Source of the DNA: Halichondria panicea
Lineage: Eukaryota; Porifera; Demospongiae; Suberitida; Halichondriidae
Reading direction: 5' to 3'
NCBI RefSeq assembly: GCF_963675165.1
Contig: NC_087382.1
Span: 4,751,963 to 4,815,962, forward strand
Length of the DNA stretch: 64,000 nt
The notes beneath the pieces are model-generated. The model was given only the letters and a program-made list of their open reading frames with translations. It had not been told where the DNA came from and did no database searches. A program made the translations under genes and the position numbers. Positions 1 through 11,681 of the stretch are shown here, one piece after another. Position 1 is the first letter of the stretch; each line of letters begins with the position of its first letter.

Positions 1-501
1 AAACACCACTCAAACCACACCCACTCAGATACCGGACAATTCCGAAACCGCTCACACTCACAAGAATCCAGCAATCAAGTTAATCAAACCAATCAAGTCA
101 ATCGCAATCGAGGGCGACTAAACTCAGGCGGAAGTTCTCGATCTCGTTCCAGTCTGAAAGCCAACCACTCTGTGACAAGCATCGAGAAAATGGAGATACC
201 AGAGAGTCCCTCGACCACACCCCCTCCTCCGTATTGCGAGTACGAGCACACACACTCTCACCAGCCCGCCCCCACACATCCTCACCAGCCCGCCCCCACA
301 CGTCATCACAGCCTCTCACAGCACGATGGTCACTCGTCACAGCAAGGTGTCGTGGCACAGATGCATCGGACACGCTCGCAAGGTCATGTGATCAGACAGA
401 GACCACACCCACCCCCACCCATGCAGAGATTTCTGAGCCCACCAGAGACTTACAATTTACGATCTCCTACGACTTCTATTGACGATGGAACTCTTGTTTG
501 A
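1..501 (+). CDS. 3'-terminal exon of a gene entering from the left edge; proline/histidine/serine-rich tail with PPxY and PDZ-ligand motifs
   Basis: Frame 1 is open from the first base to TGA at 499-501, so this is the last exon (or part of it) of a plus-strand gene whose body lies outside the window. The 166 visible residues are low complexity: Ser/Asn/Gln-rich first, then Pro/His-rich. PPPPY near 223-237 fits a WW-domain ligand (PPxY). The last four residues, GTLV, fit a class I PDZ ligand (S/T-x-hydrophobic). A 24-bp unit encoding HQPAPT plus two residues is repeated twice at about 259-306. A tail with both ligand types is typical of cytoplasmic ends of membrane receptors or scaffold proteins, but no folded domain is visible. 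The opposite-strand open frames here are shadows of this biased sequence. Confidence 0.6.
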   Translation, partial: KHHSNHTHSDTGQFRNRSHSQESSNQVNQTNQVNRNRGRLNSGGSSRSRSSLKANHSVTSIEKMEIPESPSTTPPPPYCEYEHTHSHQPAPTHPHQPAPTRHHSLSQHDGHSSQQGVVAQMHRTRSQGHVIRQRPHPPPPMQRFLSPPETYNLRSPTTSIDDGTLV

Positions 502-883
502 ATTGACTACTTGAACAATTCTTTTTGCTAGTGTGTGACTGTGTGTGTTGTATTTAAGTCGACTTTGTATGTTTGTATAAATTATATACCCAACTTTGTA
601 ATAATTATTGTGTTATGCGATTTTGTTTTGGTGTTTGATAAGATTATTAATTTTACATACAAATACGTATACCATAGAGACAGGGATTGGAAACGTTCAC
701 GTGCCCCGGTATAATTATGTGCTCTATATATTATCTATGTGTATACATACCTTCCTAACAATACACGTAGATCTAATGTAATGTACGTATAGGCAGTATA
801 AATTATGATAGATGATAATTTATTAATTTTTATTAGTGGTTATTAATTAAGATGAACCAACAACAAGCACGAGTTATAACTAT

Positions 884-889
884 AATAAA
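884..889 (+). terminator. candidate polyadenylation signal AATAAA
   Basis: AATAAA lies 383 bp after the stop codon at 499-501, in AT-rich sequence and before the first repeat element. It is the first canonical hexamer downstream. The 502-944 interval otherwise holds only an AT-rich presumed 3' UTR. Confidence 0.4.
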
Positions 890-944
890 ATAACTATGTC
901 GAGAATTTGAAAAATGTCAAAAATTAATGTTTATGTAATAAATA

Positions 945-1806
945 TTTCCCACCTACTACACTTTTGCCATGTAGTCTAGTGGGGTTTAACTGTCATAAAT
1001 TGGCACCTCAGGGCTATATAAGGGAAAATATGGCTCATAAATTGGCACCTCAAGCATATGCAACTAAAATTAAAATAATGGTGTTTTCGATAAATGAAGA
1101 TGAATGAAATGTCTTGCAAGAGAAACAAAATGTCATAAATGAAACACATAGAGTCGGGTGTAGTCTGTAAGACTAGTTCATCAAAAATTCTGCTGTGTGC
1201 TTGCAGAAGGAGCTGATTTAGAGACACTCTGGGAGACTAGCTGGCTCAGGCAGACTTGCTCACTAGCACTAGTACTGCACGCACTGAACTAGGTCTGTTC
1301 AGCTTCTGTATTCAAAGAAAAAGAAGCCAGTTTAATAATAATATAGGAGTGGCTATTTTAAGCTTACCTTTGCTTGCTTACTAGCCTGGCATAGCCAAAG
1401 AGAGCTAGCTGTGTTATTTTTTCTGGCTGGTTCAGTGCTGCAGTACTAGGTGGAGGGAGGGGCTGGCTAATTGCACAGAGAGGGGGAGTGGCTCTGTACC
1501 GGTCGCTTTGGAGGGAGGGGCTGGCTGCTCATAATATTATTCTGTCGCAAGGTGTGGACTGGAGCCCTGCATGGTACGTGGTGTGGACGAGCTCTCTTTT
1601 TCCTAGTTGTCTTCTTGTTTGAATAGTGTTGCTATGTGGTAGCCATGCGCAAGCTTATATAGCTGGATGGATAGCAACCAGTCAGCCAATCAGATGAGAC
1701 ATATATCAGTTAATGCACAGTGCCTCGGGGTTTATGACAGTAAACCACACCTCTCCCTCGGGCTTACGCCCTCGTAGTCGGGAGGTTTACTGTCATAAAC
1801 CCCTCT
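945..1806. mobile_element. noncoding MITE-like element, copy 1 (related copy at 28535-29030)
   Basis: Several blocks match 28535-29030 in the same order: CCTACTACACTTTT, GTTCAGCTTCTGT, CCAGTTTAATAA, a TTACCTTTGCT block, a TTTTTTCTGGCTGGTT block, and a terminal hairpin. The hairpin (1727-1803) has arms GGGGTTTATGACAGTAAACC and its reverse complement around a C/G-rich loop. The left end carries a related GGGGTTTAACTGTCATAAA. No coding capacity is seen. The exact left boundary is uncertain. Confidence 0.55.
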
Positions 1807-1979
1807 ACACTGTACATTAACTAATACTTAAAACTACGTACACCAAAAATCGTAATTAGTACATGCACTCAAATCCTAATGGAAGTTATAATTTACGAAA
1901 CATTATTATAAAATTAATTATCAGCTTATACAGTTACTATAGCTACTAACACACACAAGTTATATAACACCGCTACAGT

Positions 1980-3592
1980 TCATTCGGCAGTTTTATACTT
2001 GATAGTTCCCAGCCGCATGAGCACCACATCACTCACTTTGAAACTGCTGGTTGCTACAGAGTAGTGTTTCCACAATCCAACAAAAGCTCCCAACTGCATG
2101 GCCACCTATATAGAAACAAACACAAAGTTTAAGCTATAGTATCCAATCACATAATTCAATATCAATCACATAACCTACAATTAAATGTTTACAGGACATT
2201 AATTCAGATCAGTATACATTTTAATTAATGTGCTCTGTTCTGAATTTATATAGTTGCAATGTGGGCAACCACTCTACAAACAATGGAGTAGAGCTATGGA
2301 AATGCATGGTTAAATTCTGTTGGCTTCTAATTCACTGCATGTACATTTAGACATACAAACTATAACAATAGGATATAAGTGGTAGTATAATACATGTAGT
2401 CAATCTGATTACAACCAACTATTATACGGACTATAGCTAAATCAGATCGATGAGGTCCAATAAGGTCTGACATGCGTGCACGAGTCACTACAAGTTCAGT
2501 GCATTGGCCTGCACATTATCGCGTGACCACAATGGCATCAATGCACTGAACTTGTAGTGATTCGTACACGCATGTCAGACCTCCTCTGCATGGGACTAAG
2601 TGTATTCTTGCAAATATCCAATTACTGAATTTGTATACTTACGGTAGAAAAACCGACACTCTTGACTCTAGGCAGCTGTAGGAAGTTGGCAATCACTCGA
2701 GCTAGCATCGTTACCTACATAATAGCGACGTGAATAGCATTAGACCGTGAGCAATATGTCTTTTGATCTAATTATTAAACACCGGCCTAATATACCATGT
2801 CAGTATCCAGTACACCGGAAAAAGGATCACGCCATCAGGAATGTGTGCAATTCCTTCATTGTCCATCCAGATTTTGGAGAAACCTTGTATAATGCTCTTT
2901 ATATAAACTAAAATTAATGGGTGACATGCACAATAAAAGTAAATGTACATATAACAGTGCTGACTGATGAGCTACACGGTTACCTATACATCCCCTCATT
3001 TAGGCCCTTTGTACATTATACTGCACTCAGTAATCCTATATATTCTCAAATAATAACTTAGCGAAATACACATCTCATAATTGATGTCAAATAAATACTA
3101 GCCAATAATTATGCCTATATAATATATATAGAGCCGCCACAAATATGAGGAAATTCCACTGTGCATAGTATACATTGCATGACCACCATGTTTATACTAT
3201 ACATATATATATACTCATACTTATCAAAGAATAAACATGCAATCAAGGCCCAATGCAATAACCGGCACTGTTATTACAATGCAACAATACATACCTTCAT
3301 GCATGGTTGAGACCGAACTCTCTTGGCTGCTTCATCTTGCACTGAATCAGACCAACACACAGATCCACATTTGCTGGGCTGTAGCTGACTCTCTTATCCA
3401 AACATGAATCAGAACAATACCTGCATTGAACAGTGACATCATTCCCAACCCACATGCATGCATATGTACGAAGTTTGGACAGACTCGTTTCATATACCAT
3501 ATATACCATGCAGTGACCCAACATATACCTCCCCAACTCCCAACTCTAATGAAGCCTGTGCCATCAGTCATAAGACGTTTCACCCGTAGAAC
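1980..3592 (-). pseudogene. degenerate tandem duplicate of the 3' half of the TRAF-like gene at 4172-6561
   Basis: Five minus-strand blocks match the last five exons of the neighbouring RING/TRAF-like gene, in order: 3529-3592 (VLRVKRLMTDGTGF), about 3300-3425, about 2800-2890 (MDNEGIAHIPDG; the intact gene has MDDEGIAHIPDD), 2643-2714 (72 nt, same length as its partner; LPRV versus LPRI), and a terminal exon 1980-2105 ending LGTIKYKTAE-stop (partner LGTIKYTTEAA-stop). Splice sites are largely retained. Block 2 has lost one base relative to its partner in the segment encoding CVGLIQ, which brings an in-frame TGA into the original frame. No RING or TRAF zinc-finger exon lies upstream before 4172. 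I therefore call it a truncated pseudogene. Use as alternative 3' exons of the upstream gene is a less likely alternative. Confidence 0.65.
2463..2581. repeat. inverted repeat, about 43-bp arms
   Basis: AGGTCTGACATGCGTGCACG at the left is matched by its near-complement ending CGCATGTCAGACCT at the right. The arms continue through CACTACAAGTTCAGTGCATT and its complement, with about 33 bp between them. It sits between two exons of the pseudogene copy and would fold into a strong hairpin. Probable MITE. Confidence 0.7.
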
Positions 3593-4085
3593 CTAAAAAA
3601 ATAATTGTAGCCATGCATTCAAAACATCAAAACATCAAAAAACTTACAAGCATTATAATTAGAAGTAAAAGTGGCTTTGATTGGCCGAGGGGAAACGGGT
3701 AAAGAGCTTGAGTTCCATCGCTAAGCGAAAAGGCACCTAAAATATCCCATAATTGAGTATTAATCAGTACGTGTACTTATGTAAGCTATACGTAACCATG
3801 CATATGTTAGCTAAACTATTCAGGAATGTTGTGCCAATTAAAGTTCCATACCTTAATTAGCCGAAAACAATTGGTCATTTCCATCGCTAAGCGATTGTCT
3901 ATACTATAGAAAAATGTTGGTGTTTTATAAACCACCACATACCCACCACCTTTGGTTTCCATGGAAATATTTTTGGATAAGTTTTAGATAATTTGTTCAC
4001 CAACACAATTGTATCATCATATTTTCTTAGAAATGTTCCAATCTCAAAATATTTACATTTATGTACTAACACGTACCAAATTGCG

Positions 4086-4091
4086 TTTATT
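4086..4091 (-). terminator. polyadenylation signal AATAAA for the TRAF-like gene
   Basis: TTTATT on the plus strand reads AATAAA on the minus strand, about 80 nt past the stop codon (4172-4174) of the minus-strand gene. Spacing and strand fit 3' end formation. Confidence 0.5.
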
Positions 4092-4171
4092 TACTCTATA
4101 GACTAAAGGCACTGTATAAACACTGTTAGTGTTTATGTCCTTCTGTGTTATGCATGATGAGTCCCCCCATA

Positions 4172-6561
4172 TCATGCTGCTTCAGTCGTGTACTTAATAG
4201 TGCCCAGCTGCAACAGCACATCATGAAAGTTGTCAGCGCATTTCTCAAAGGTATTAACAAAGACCATCATCTTGGAGACCTCCTGTGTGAAATGTATGAA
4301 GTAAAATAGGCCATGTGATATTAAAAAAGTGATCATTTTCCAATAACCATAGGTGTGCCAAATAGGATTTATTTTTCAATTTATATCGGATACCTCAGTA
4401 TTTAGCCTCGTTACCAGGCCGATTTGTCTCTAAAATAACGCTAGGTCGCCTCCTCGACAGTATTATGCCTTGGTGTGCGCATGTATGCGCATGCAAGCGA
4501 GGTATATACGGTATAGTGTGTTTGTCTGTGTAGACTGCTTGCTATACAGCTGCTCAAGGATCAATGAAGTGCAAGTAAGAGTTTCTATACAGGCTTGTAT
4601 TTTAATTCGAAATAACGATTCATATAATGATTATTTTCTAATACCAAGACGATTCGATTTTTCAATTATATGGATGGTACTCAAAATGATTCATAATATA
4701 CCATGCAGTATACTAACACTTACAATAGGTTTTCTTTTCAATTGAATCCTTGGAAGGTTCAAAAACATTCTCACACTCTCAGCGACCATCAGAATCTTGA
4801 GTGCATGCATTGAATATTTGCGTATAAAATACCTCACTGTGTATATAATTATAGCAGATGGCCTCCACGTGTCACTACTGGAGAGACTCTACGATTATGT
4901 GGCCTACGACAGTGGCGTGGGCATACTATTATATACATGCACTAAAATACACGTACGAAACAGGAATCTGACTCAGTAGTCTTGGAGTGGATCATATCAT
5001 CAGGAATGTGTGCTATTCCTTCGTCATCCATCAGAATCTTTGAAAAAGCTGTGCCAAAATTTATAACAACAACCAATAATATTATATATAGCATGTAATT
5101 ATTGTACCTTCATCGTTAAATTGAAAGCACCGCATCTCGAATTGAATCAGACCAACACACAGTCTCCACATTTGTATGGGAATAGCCACATCTTTTATCC
5201 AAGTAGATAATGGAACCTTGCCTAAGGAAGTTAGTGTACTAAGATTAAGCCTTTGATTATAAGAACAGTAACAACATACCTCCACTGCTTCCTGCTTTAA
5301 TAAGATACGTACAATCAGACACAACAGACTCACTCCATCTCAGTACCTGAAAAAACGATAAGATGTTATAACATACCAAGTATAAATTATACTCACAGAT
5401 GGGCCAACAGGTGCTTTGATTAGTTTAAAGTTATCACACTGTGTGACAAATGGCAGTGGGTAGTTTGTGAGGATGTTTTGATAAGGTAGGGGAAACAAAG
5501 GTGGATGTGCATGGCCGGGGTTCTCTTCAGATTTACACAAGTCTTCCGTCTCAATAGAATCAGGAAACACCTGTCAGAGTGTGCACGTGTATAATGGTGT
5601 ACAAATCACAGGGCATTGACCTCGCAATCAAAAGCCTGACACATATTATAATTATGTCATGACATTATAGTTAGAAAATAAACTGCATTAACTCTTGGTG
5701 TTAATACATGTAGTGACACACACATACCAATGTTAACTCTTGTTCAGATTTCAAGAAGAGAGTGCTTTCTTCCACCGAAACTGAAGAATCGCTTAAACTA
5801 GATTCCTGTAAGTGACCGGGTTGTTGCTTTTCGAGTTCCTGCTCAGACTGGCTATCAGAGAAACTTCGCTGACGATAATAAGGAATGGGGACTACATCTG
5901 GCTGTTCTCGATTCGGACATCTGTATTTGAGATGACGTTGCATGTTTTTCCGTAAAACTTTCACAAATTTGTGATTGTTAGAACACCCCTTCGGACAGAA
6001 AATGTACACTTTTCTACATTCTTCTAGCAGATGGTTTTGAAGAGCACTTAGTGATCCAGTCCATCGGCAGCCATTAACAACATTACTGCATTTAACTTGA
6101 AGCCCTTGAACCTGTTTATAACCTGAAAAGACAAAACATTTCTGAATCATTACTAATTGCTCGATTAGCGCAGTATAATTATGTATATACATGACTATAA
6201 TTATATATACATGACTATACAGATGAAATATTAGCGATATCAATAGTGTACTAATAAGATCTATTATATTCAAGTTCTATCTCGTAGCCAGATATATACT
6301 AGTGGTGATAGCGTACGGGTGGTTCTTACTTCTTACATCCTTGTGTACAATAAATAGGCATCTGCAGTTGGGACAGAGCTCGTTTCTTTGCTTGTGCTCT
6401 TCCACGCAAGAGTAGCAGAACAGCTTACCACAACCTCCTTCTCCATGCTGGCGTGGATATTTTGCAATGCAAAGGCAGATCAAGCAAATAAGCTCATGAG
6501 GGGGATCTTCAACCCAATTGCAGTCATGACCACCGTCGGCACCGATGTCACTGCAGGTCAT
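4172..6561 (-). CDS. RING and TRAF-type zinc-finger protein (putative E3 ubiquitin ligase), 8 exons, 418 aa
   Basis: Exons, all with GT-AG junctions in matching phase: 6330-6561, 5728-6122, 5397-5570, 5280-5346, 5108-5221, 4957-5048, 4724-4795, 4172-4282 (1257 nt with stop). The ATG at 6561 opens MTCSDIGADGG. Residues about 24-70 form a RING finger (CLIC ... CGKLFCYSC ... CPNC). Residues about 85-145 form a TRAF-type zinc finger (GCRW ... HLLEEC ... CPKGC ... H ... CPNR). A Ser/Glu/Gln-rich linker follows. The C-terminal ~230 residues contain EGIAHIPDD and LQLGTIKY and match no domain I recognise; a MATH domain is not evident. RING plus TRAF fingers implies ubiquitin ligase or adaptor activity in NF-kB-type signalling (family knowledge). 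The usual RING His ligand (CGH) is Lys here. An upstream in-frame extension exists but has no support. It lies 14 kb from the DEATH-ankyrin gene. Confidence 0.8.
4464..4600 (+). repeat. truncated copy of the TGCCTCGGTG MITE family
   Basis: Starts TGCCTTGGTG, then a GCGCATG run, AAGCGAGGTATA, a TG-rich tract, GCTGCTCAAGGATCAATGAA and GTGCAAGTAAGAGTTTCTAT, as in the full copies at 15417, 48957 and (reverse) 12467. The right half is missing. It lies in the intron between 4282 and 4724 of the TRAF-like gene. Confidence 0.55.
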
Positions 6562-6654
6562 GACTGGCTGCCGGGGTACCTTCAACGCAGGAGGTCCAAA
6601 CAGAAGATCCCCAGTCCTCCCAACATGCAGCACTGCACCGATTGTCGCCCAGTA

Positions 6655-7280
6655 CCTGTAGTTTTTAGAGCTTGACGGTCGATCAAAACTGAAAAGTGTA
6701 TCTACATGCAGAAATGACATGTACATGTGTATGTCACATGTCACATGTCACATGGTATGTACATGCACGATATATTGGATTCTGTGGCAGATTGGATAGT
6801 ATCATGAATGCGATTATCCTTTGAAGTTCTGCTGAGCTGTTCAATTAGGACACTTAAAAAAAAGGTTTAAAACAAGCTATACAGCATGTACGACTGAGTA
6901 GTATCCATTGGTAGACCCTCTGGACTATCTTGGTAGCCATAGAATATTTTCGAAGAGGAAGCAGCAAGCCATTTGTGTACACAGGCACTTCACAAGTGGA
7001 CACAAGCTCTACAATAGTCTACATGCTTGCTAAGCAGCTTAGTTGACCAGAGTGCAGCTTTTAAAGGCCACACATACTTCTATTGAGGCTGCAGCAAGGC
7101 ATATAATCATAGTATCTATGATATAATCGATGTGCACAGCCATTGACCCACGCCCATCTCTAGTTGGGCGGAGCCCGACAGTCCCTGACGGGAGGTAGGG
7201 TTTCAAGCCTATGTCAGGATTCAGAGGATCTGAATGGAACTGTTCCAGATTGTGCGATTGACCTGGAAAGCGTTATAGGC
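6655..7280. other. upstream flank of the TRAF-like gene, partly duplicated at about 10131-10310
   Basis: CCTGTAGTTTTTAGAGCTTG followed by ACGGTCGA, an AAGTGTATCTACATG block and a TACATGTGTATGTCACATG block recur in order at 10134-10210. CATGT/CACATG-rich low complexity lies at 6715-6765. No gene is supported here. The small open frame at 7164-7385 reads into an A-rich tract and is not considered coding. Confidence 0.5.
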
Positions 7281-8196
7281 TTGGTGCGCATGCGCAAGCC
7301 AGGTATTATAACCATAATACCTAGTTTCGCCATAAAGGCTAAAAAAAAAGAAAAAAAAAAAAAAGGTATTATAACAGCAGCCTAGCCCGCAGTGTTGCAT
7401 TGGATCATGGGAACGTGCCGATCATGGCTGCTAGCCCCATAGATAGTATCAGGAGCAGATAGTATCTATGCGTAATTATAACTACATAATAGGGCTATCA
7501 TTTTTGGAGGTTTCATAATAATAATATTATTATAGGTAGACTTATTATCGTGTGAAAATCAGCTTTTTCTCATCTGGGAATCTGATTATACGTTCCAAAA
7601 CTTCCAGCTCTTTTTAAAAATTACAAATGAGATCCCGCTCCCACAATAATGTTGACGTCGGAAAAACTCACATACCACCGCCCACACATATAATTCCCAG
7701 ATGAGAAAAAGCTGATTTTCACACGATAATAAGTCTACCTATATTATTATTTATATCCCGTTGCTACGTTGTTGCCAAGTGCAATATGAAGCATATTGCA
7801 CTGCTGAAAGTCATATTGCACTGACCGCAAAACGCCCCTCTGGCAATTAGACAGACAATTAAATTAAAATTAAAATTAATACGCATGAGAAATAACAAGT
7901 ATCAAAGTATGTCCAGCCATGCAGGAATGAATGTTCAGCACTGCTGGAGTTTCTTCTTGCAACCATGCAGGTTTTAAAATTGTCCAAGATTCATTTTGTG
8001 GAAGATTCTGTGTTCCTAGCTAGATCGACCTAGTCCTCGACATCGTGATGCATGTCAATTCTGCTTCACCGTAGCACTAGAAGTGGCTCTTTTTGCTGGG
8101 GGCATGAGCTGTTTTGCAGCAGTGTAGAAGCGAGCTTTCTTGGCTTGGTTATGAGGCCGAGCGTAGACCAGCAGCTAATACCATGTATTCACTGAG

Positions 8197-8282
8197 TAGT
8201 GGGGTGGGGCTGTTTCTTTGCAGCAGTAAGTGGGGCGGGGCTGTTTTGCAGCAGCAGAAGTGGGGTGGGGCTGTTTTGCAGA
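8197..8282. repeat. G-rich imperfect tandem repeat (about 30 bp, 3 units)
   Basis: GTGGGGTGGGGCTGTTT, GTGGGGCGGGGCTGTTTTGC and GTGGGGTGGGGCTGTTTTGC separated by GCAGCAG spacers. Plus-strand G-runs (GGGG, GGGG) give modest G-quadruplex potential. Overlapping small frames are compositional. Confidence 0.6.
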
Positions 8283-8473
8283 TTTCAGTTGAAACTCCAA
8301 CAATTTTGTGTCAAGCCATTCGTCGGTCATGCCAATCTTATACGCTGCAGATACTGGCGTCTAGAAGAGAGAAGAGATGGAGCTTTGTCTAGAGTTGTCT
8401 CTGTCTTTTTTGTGCTGTTTATATTGTGTTACTAGGACAGTGTTATGTTGCTATGCCCTCGGGATATAAACTA

Positions 8474-8587
8474 GTTATAACACGTGCACTCGGGCTGCAT
8501 GGCATATATTGCACTCAGCCCTCGGGGCTGGCGCCCTCGTGCTTCAGTGCAATATATTCCATACATCCCTCGTGCCCGTGTTATAAC
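8474..8587. repeat. hairpin element with CCTCGGG/GCCCTCG loop
   Basis: Arms GTTATAACACGTGCACTCGG and CCTCGTGCCCGTGTTATAAC, with inner arms ATATATTGCACT and AGTGCAATATAT, around CCTCGGGGCTGGCGCCCTCG. It is one of six palindromes in the window with similar loop cores (also 1727-1803, 22835-22908, 27598-27669, 28949-29026, 44629-44745). Confidence 0.65.
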
Positions 8588-11500
8588 TATAACGAAACCA
8601 AAAATGATAGCCCTATTATGTAGTTATAATTACGCATTAATTAAAAGTCCTCATCCTCAGCACTTGCATCCTCAGCATGATTTGCCAGGATGCAATAAAA
8701 TATTCATTAATTTATGGGCAGATGCTGATCTATGATAATTATATAAGCACTGACAATAGGCATTGTGTTTTTGTCTCCAGAGTTCTCCCCAAACTTATGA
8801 GCCCTTGCTGAATCTAGCTGGATTAAGCTGTTTTTGAAAGTGCTATTCACACAGATATCAAGTATTAAAGAGTACAAGAGATCTACAGGTACAGTGGACC
8901 TATAATTTACTAAGAGTCTATTTGAGTACTGCATATATGCAGCCGTTTGCCCATCATCGCGTATATAAATAGCATGCATGCCATCTCACCCTTAATATAA
9001 GCCACTCCAAGTGATACTCCGGGTTCTGGTCCACTGCCCACATCATATTTATGCCCGGCTTATTATGTAAATCAGGAGTGCATGCATGAATAGGAGTAGA
9101 TCCCACGCACTTATAGAGACAATGCACAATGATGTGAGTGCTTCCTACTAGAGCTGGATATTGGAAACGGAAGCGGGATCGCGTGCTTATAACTATAATA
9201 ATTATAGATGCGTCAGAAGGATTTGATGTCATCCACGTTTGTTTTTAATTATATTATCTATATATTATATAGTGGAGACGATAACGTTTATTCAGCTGCT
9301 TAAACGTTATATAGACGACTATTCAGGCAGGTATTTTTTGTAACCCGTGCCTCATGCCGTTGGGATTTCATGCTTTTAGCAGTGCATGATATAGTAGACA
9401 GTCATGCAGTTACTAATTTAGTCTTTCGTAGACCTTGACAAAATTAATTATGCTTTTTTGCCTATTATTTTTTTTGACTATTCAAAAAGTCAGCCTATAT
9501 TCCAGTTTGGTGTACCAATTATTGCAGTGTTTAAAGACATCACTCTCATATTCTGAAAAGACAATTTATATTGCATGTATATAGCATTACAGAAAGTGAA
9601 ATAATTATAGTGCATGGATGCTTAGTTTTAGAAAATACTCCTATATATGCCTGCCTACTGGCTAGTGCTTATACACTATTGTAATAGATGTCTAGCTACA
9701 TTATAAGATACGTAGAACTAAGTGAAATTTGGTCTCTGAGGGTCAAATTATGCTAGTTTAGTGTCCTATTATTCTCAATTATGCTAGTTCCTAGAAGTCT
9801 CCCTATTATTCCAAATAATTATTATGCCAAGCCCTAGTTTTTGTGGTTTTACTCTGATCCATGCATGACTAGCTTGCATCCAAAGGTCTTCTTGTTGTTC
9901 TAGAACGGAAGTAATAGAAATTCCATAGACTAGGATCTACAACTGTAGTAAACCACAGGTGTGCTCTATTATACTTTGGTAGAGCAAGGTTAGGGTACGT
10001 TGGTGGTCAAAATAATTCTGAATCAAAATAAGCTAGCTACAACTGCTCCATGGTTGCAATGTGAGTACAGCCAGTGGCGGATCGGGGTTCTTTTGGTTCA
10101 ATTGAACCCCCATGCATTAGTGAGTGCTGAAACCTGTAGTTTTTAGAGCTTGACGGTCGAAAGTGTATCTACATGTCTGATCTACATGTACATGTGTATG
10201 TCACATGGTATATACATGTGGTTACATAACAATTGACCACACAAGCCAGAGCACGCAAAGCCATATATAATAGTACCCTCGATCCCAGGCCGCACTTCTC
10301 CAATATATAGGCTTGGTGCGCATGCGCAAGCCAGGCATTATAACAGCCTAGCCCGCAGTGTTGCATTGGATCATGGGAACGTGCCGATCATGGCTGCTAG
10401 CCCCATAGATAGTATCAGGAGCAGATAGTATCTATGGGTAGTGTACAGACAAATTACGTGTGTGGGCGGTGGTACGTGAGTTGTTTCGACGTCAACATTA
10501 TTGTGGGAGCAGGACATTCTTTCACTCATGTCTCATTTGTATATAATTTTAAAAAGAGCTGGAAGTTTTGGAACGTATAATCAGATTCCCAGATGAGAAC
10601 GGATGTGCGAAAAAGCTGATTTTCACACGATAATAAGTCTACCTATAATAATATTATTATTATGAAACCTCCAAAAATGATAGCCCTATTATGTAGTTAT
10701 ATTATGCATTATAATTAAAAGTCCTCATCCTCACCACTTGCATCCTCAGCATGATTTGCCAGGATGCAATAAAATATTCATTAATTTATGGGCAGATGCT
10801 GATCTATGATAATTATAAGCACTGACAATAGGCATTGTGTTTTTGTCTTCCCAAACTTATTGAGCCCTTGCTGAATCTAGCTGGATTAAGCTGTTTTGAA
10901 AGTGCTATTTACACAGATATCAAGTATTAAAGAGTACAAGAGATCTACAGGTACAGTGGACCTATATTTTACTATTGTAGACTATAATTATAGAGTATAC
11001 TGCAGCCTTGCCATCATCGCGTATATAAATAGGTATAATTGCATGCATGCCATCTCACTCTTATTCCAAGTGATACTCCGGGTTCTGGTCCACCACCCGC
11101 ATCATATTTATGCTCGGCTTATTACGGAAATCAGGAGTGCATAAATAGGATTGTAGGAGTAGATCCCACTCACTTAGAGACAATGCGCAATGATGTGAGT
11201 GCTTCATACTACCATAGATTACACAGAGAAAAAAGACGTGCTGATTTAGCACAGAAAACCGTGCTAAACGAATGTCTCCAGTTTTAGCACGTTTGCACAT
11301 GTGCTAAACAACCTGATGTGCTAAACCGGCACATGTGCTGAATTCTAATGTGCTGAAACAGTTGTGCTGATTGTATTGTGCTAAATCAATTTCAAACATT
11401 AGAAACAACAATACATCAATACAGTATTAAAATTGTATTAAACAAACGATGAGGATATAAAAGTGAAAGGTTTTTTTAAACATAGTTAGTTAACCATAGC

Positions 11501-11681
11501 AAGTCTGCACTCAGTTCACTGCAATTGTAAGATACTGCCTTTGACTTCTCAGCATCACCTGCATGCGTGAAGTAGAAAAATATGTCACATAAAGCCAGTA
11601 GAATTATAACCAAGTATAAGAATAATTAAAGTACGTATAGATTAGGTACATATAACATCAGTCATAGCATAAACAAAGTAA

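Larger units (their letters stand above)
7468..8637. repeat. rearranged block with terminal inverted arms inside copy A
   Basis: The left end ATGCGTAATTATAACTACAT, continuing through ATAGGGCTATCATTTTTGG, is mirrored at 8600-8637. Inside, 7530-7580 and 7696-7745 form a second inverted pair (AGGTAGACTTATTATCGTGT with GAAAATCAGC). Relative to copies B and C, the segment 7471-7690 is in reverse-complement orientation, and about 850 bp of extra sequence (7750-8590) is present. Confidence 0.6.
7275..10127. repeat. large noncoding repeat, copy A
   Basis: Collinear with copy B (10308-20340) and copy C (41208-51368). Shared landmarks include GGAACGTGCC with ATCATGGCTGCTAGCCC, TCCTCATCCTCA, TTTGCCAGGATGCAATAAAA, ACAAGAGATCTACAGGTACA, GATACTCCGGGTTCTGGTCC, GGATTGGAAACGGAAGCGGG (variant), TGTAGTAAACCACAGGTGTG and a CAGTGGCGGATCGGGG end. 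No long reading frame is conserved between copies, so the repeat looks noncoding or long dead. Copy A stops abruptly at about 10127, where copies B and C continue. Confidence 0.7.

Noticed and set aside
10060..10127. tRNA-like B-box (GGTTCAATTGAACCCCC)
   Set aside because: No acceptor stem, anticodon arm or A-box at proper spacing; the sequence is part of a hAT-like terminal region.
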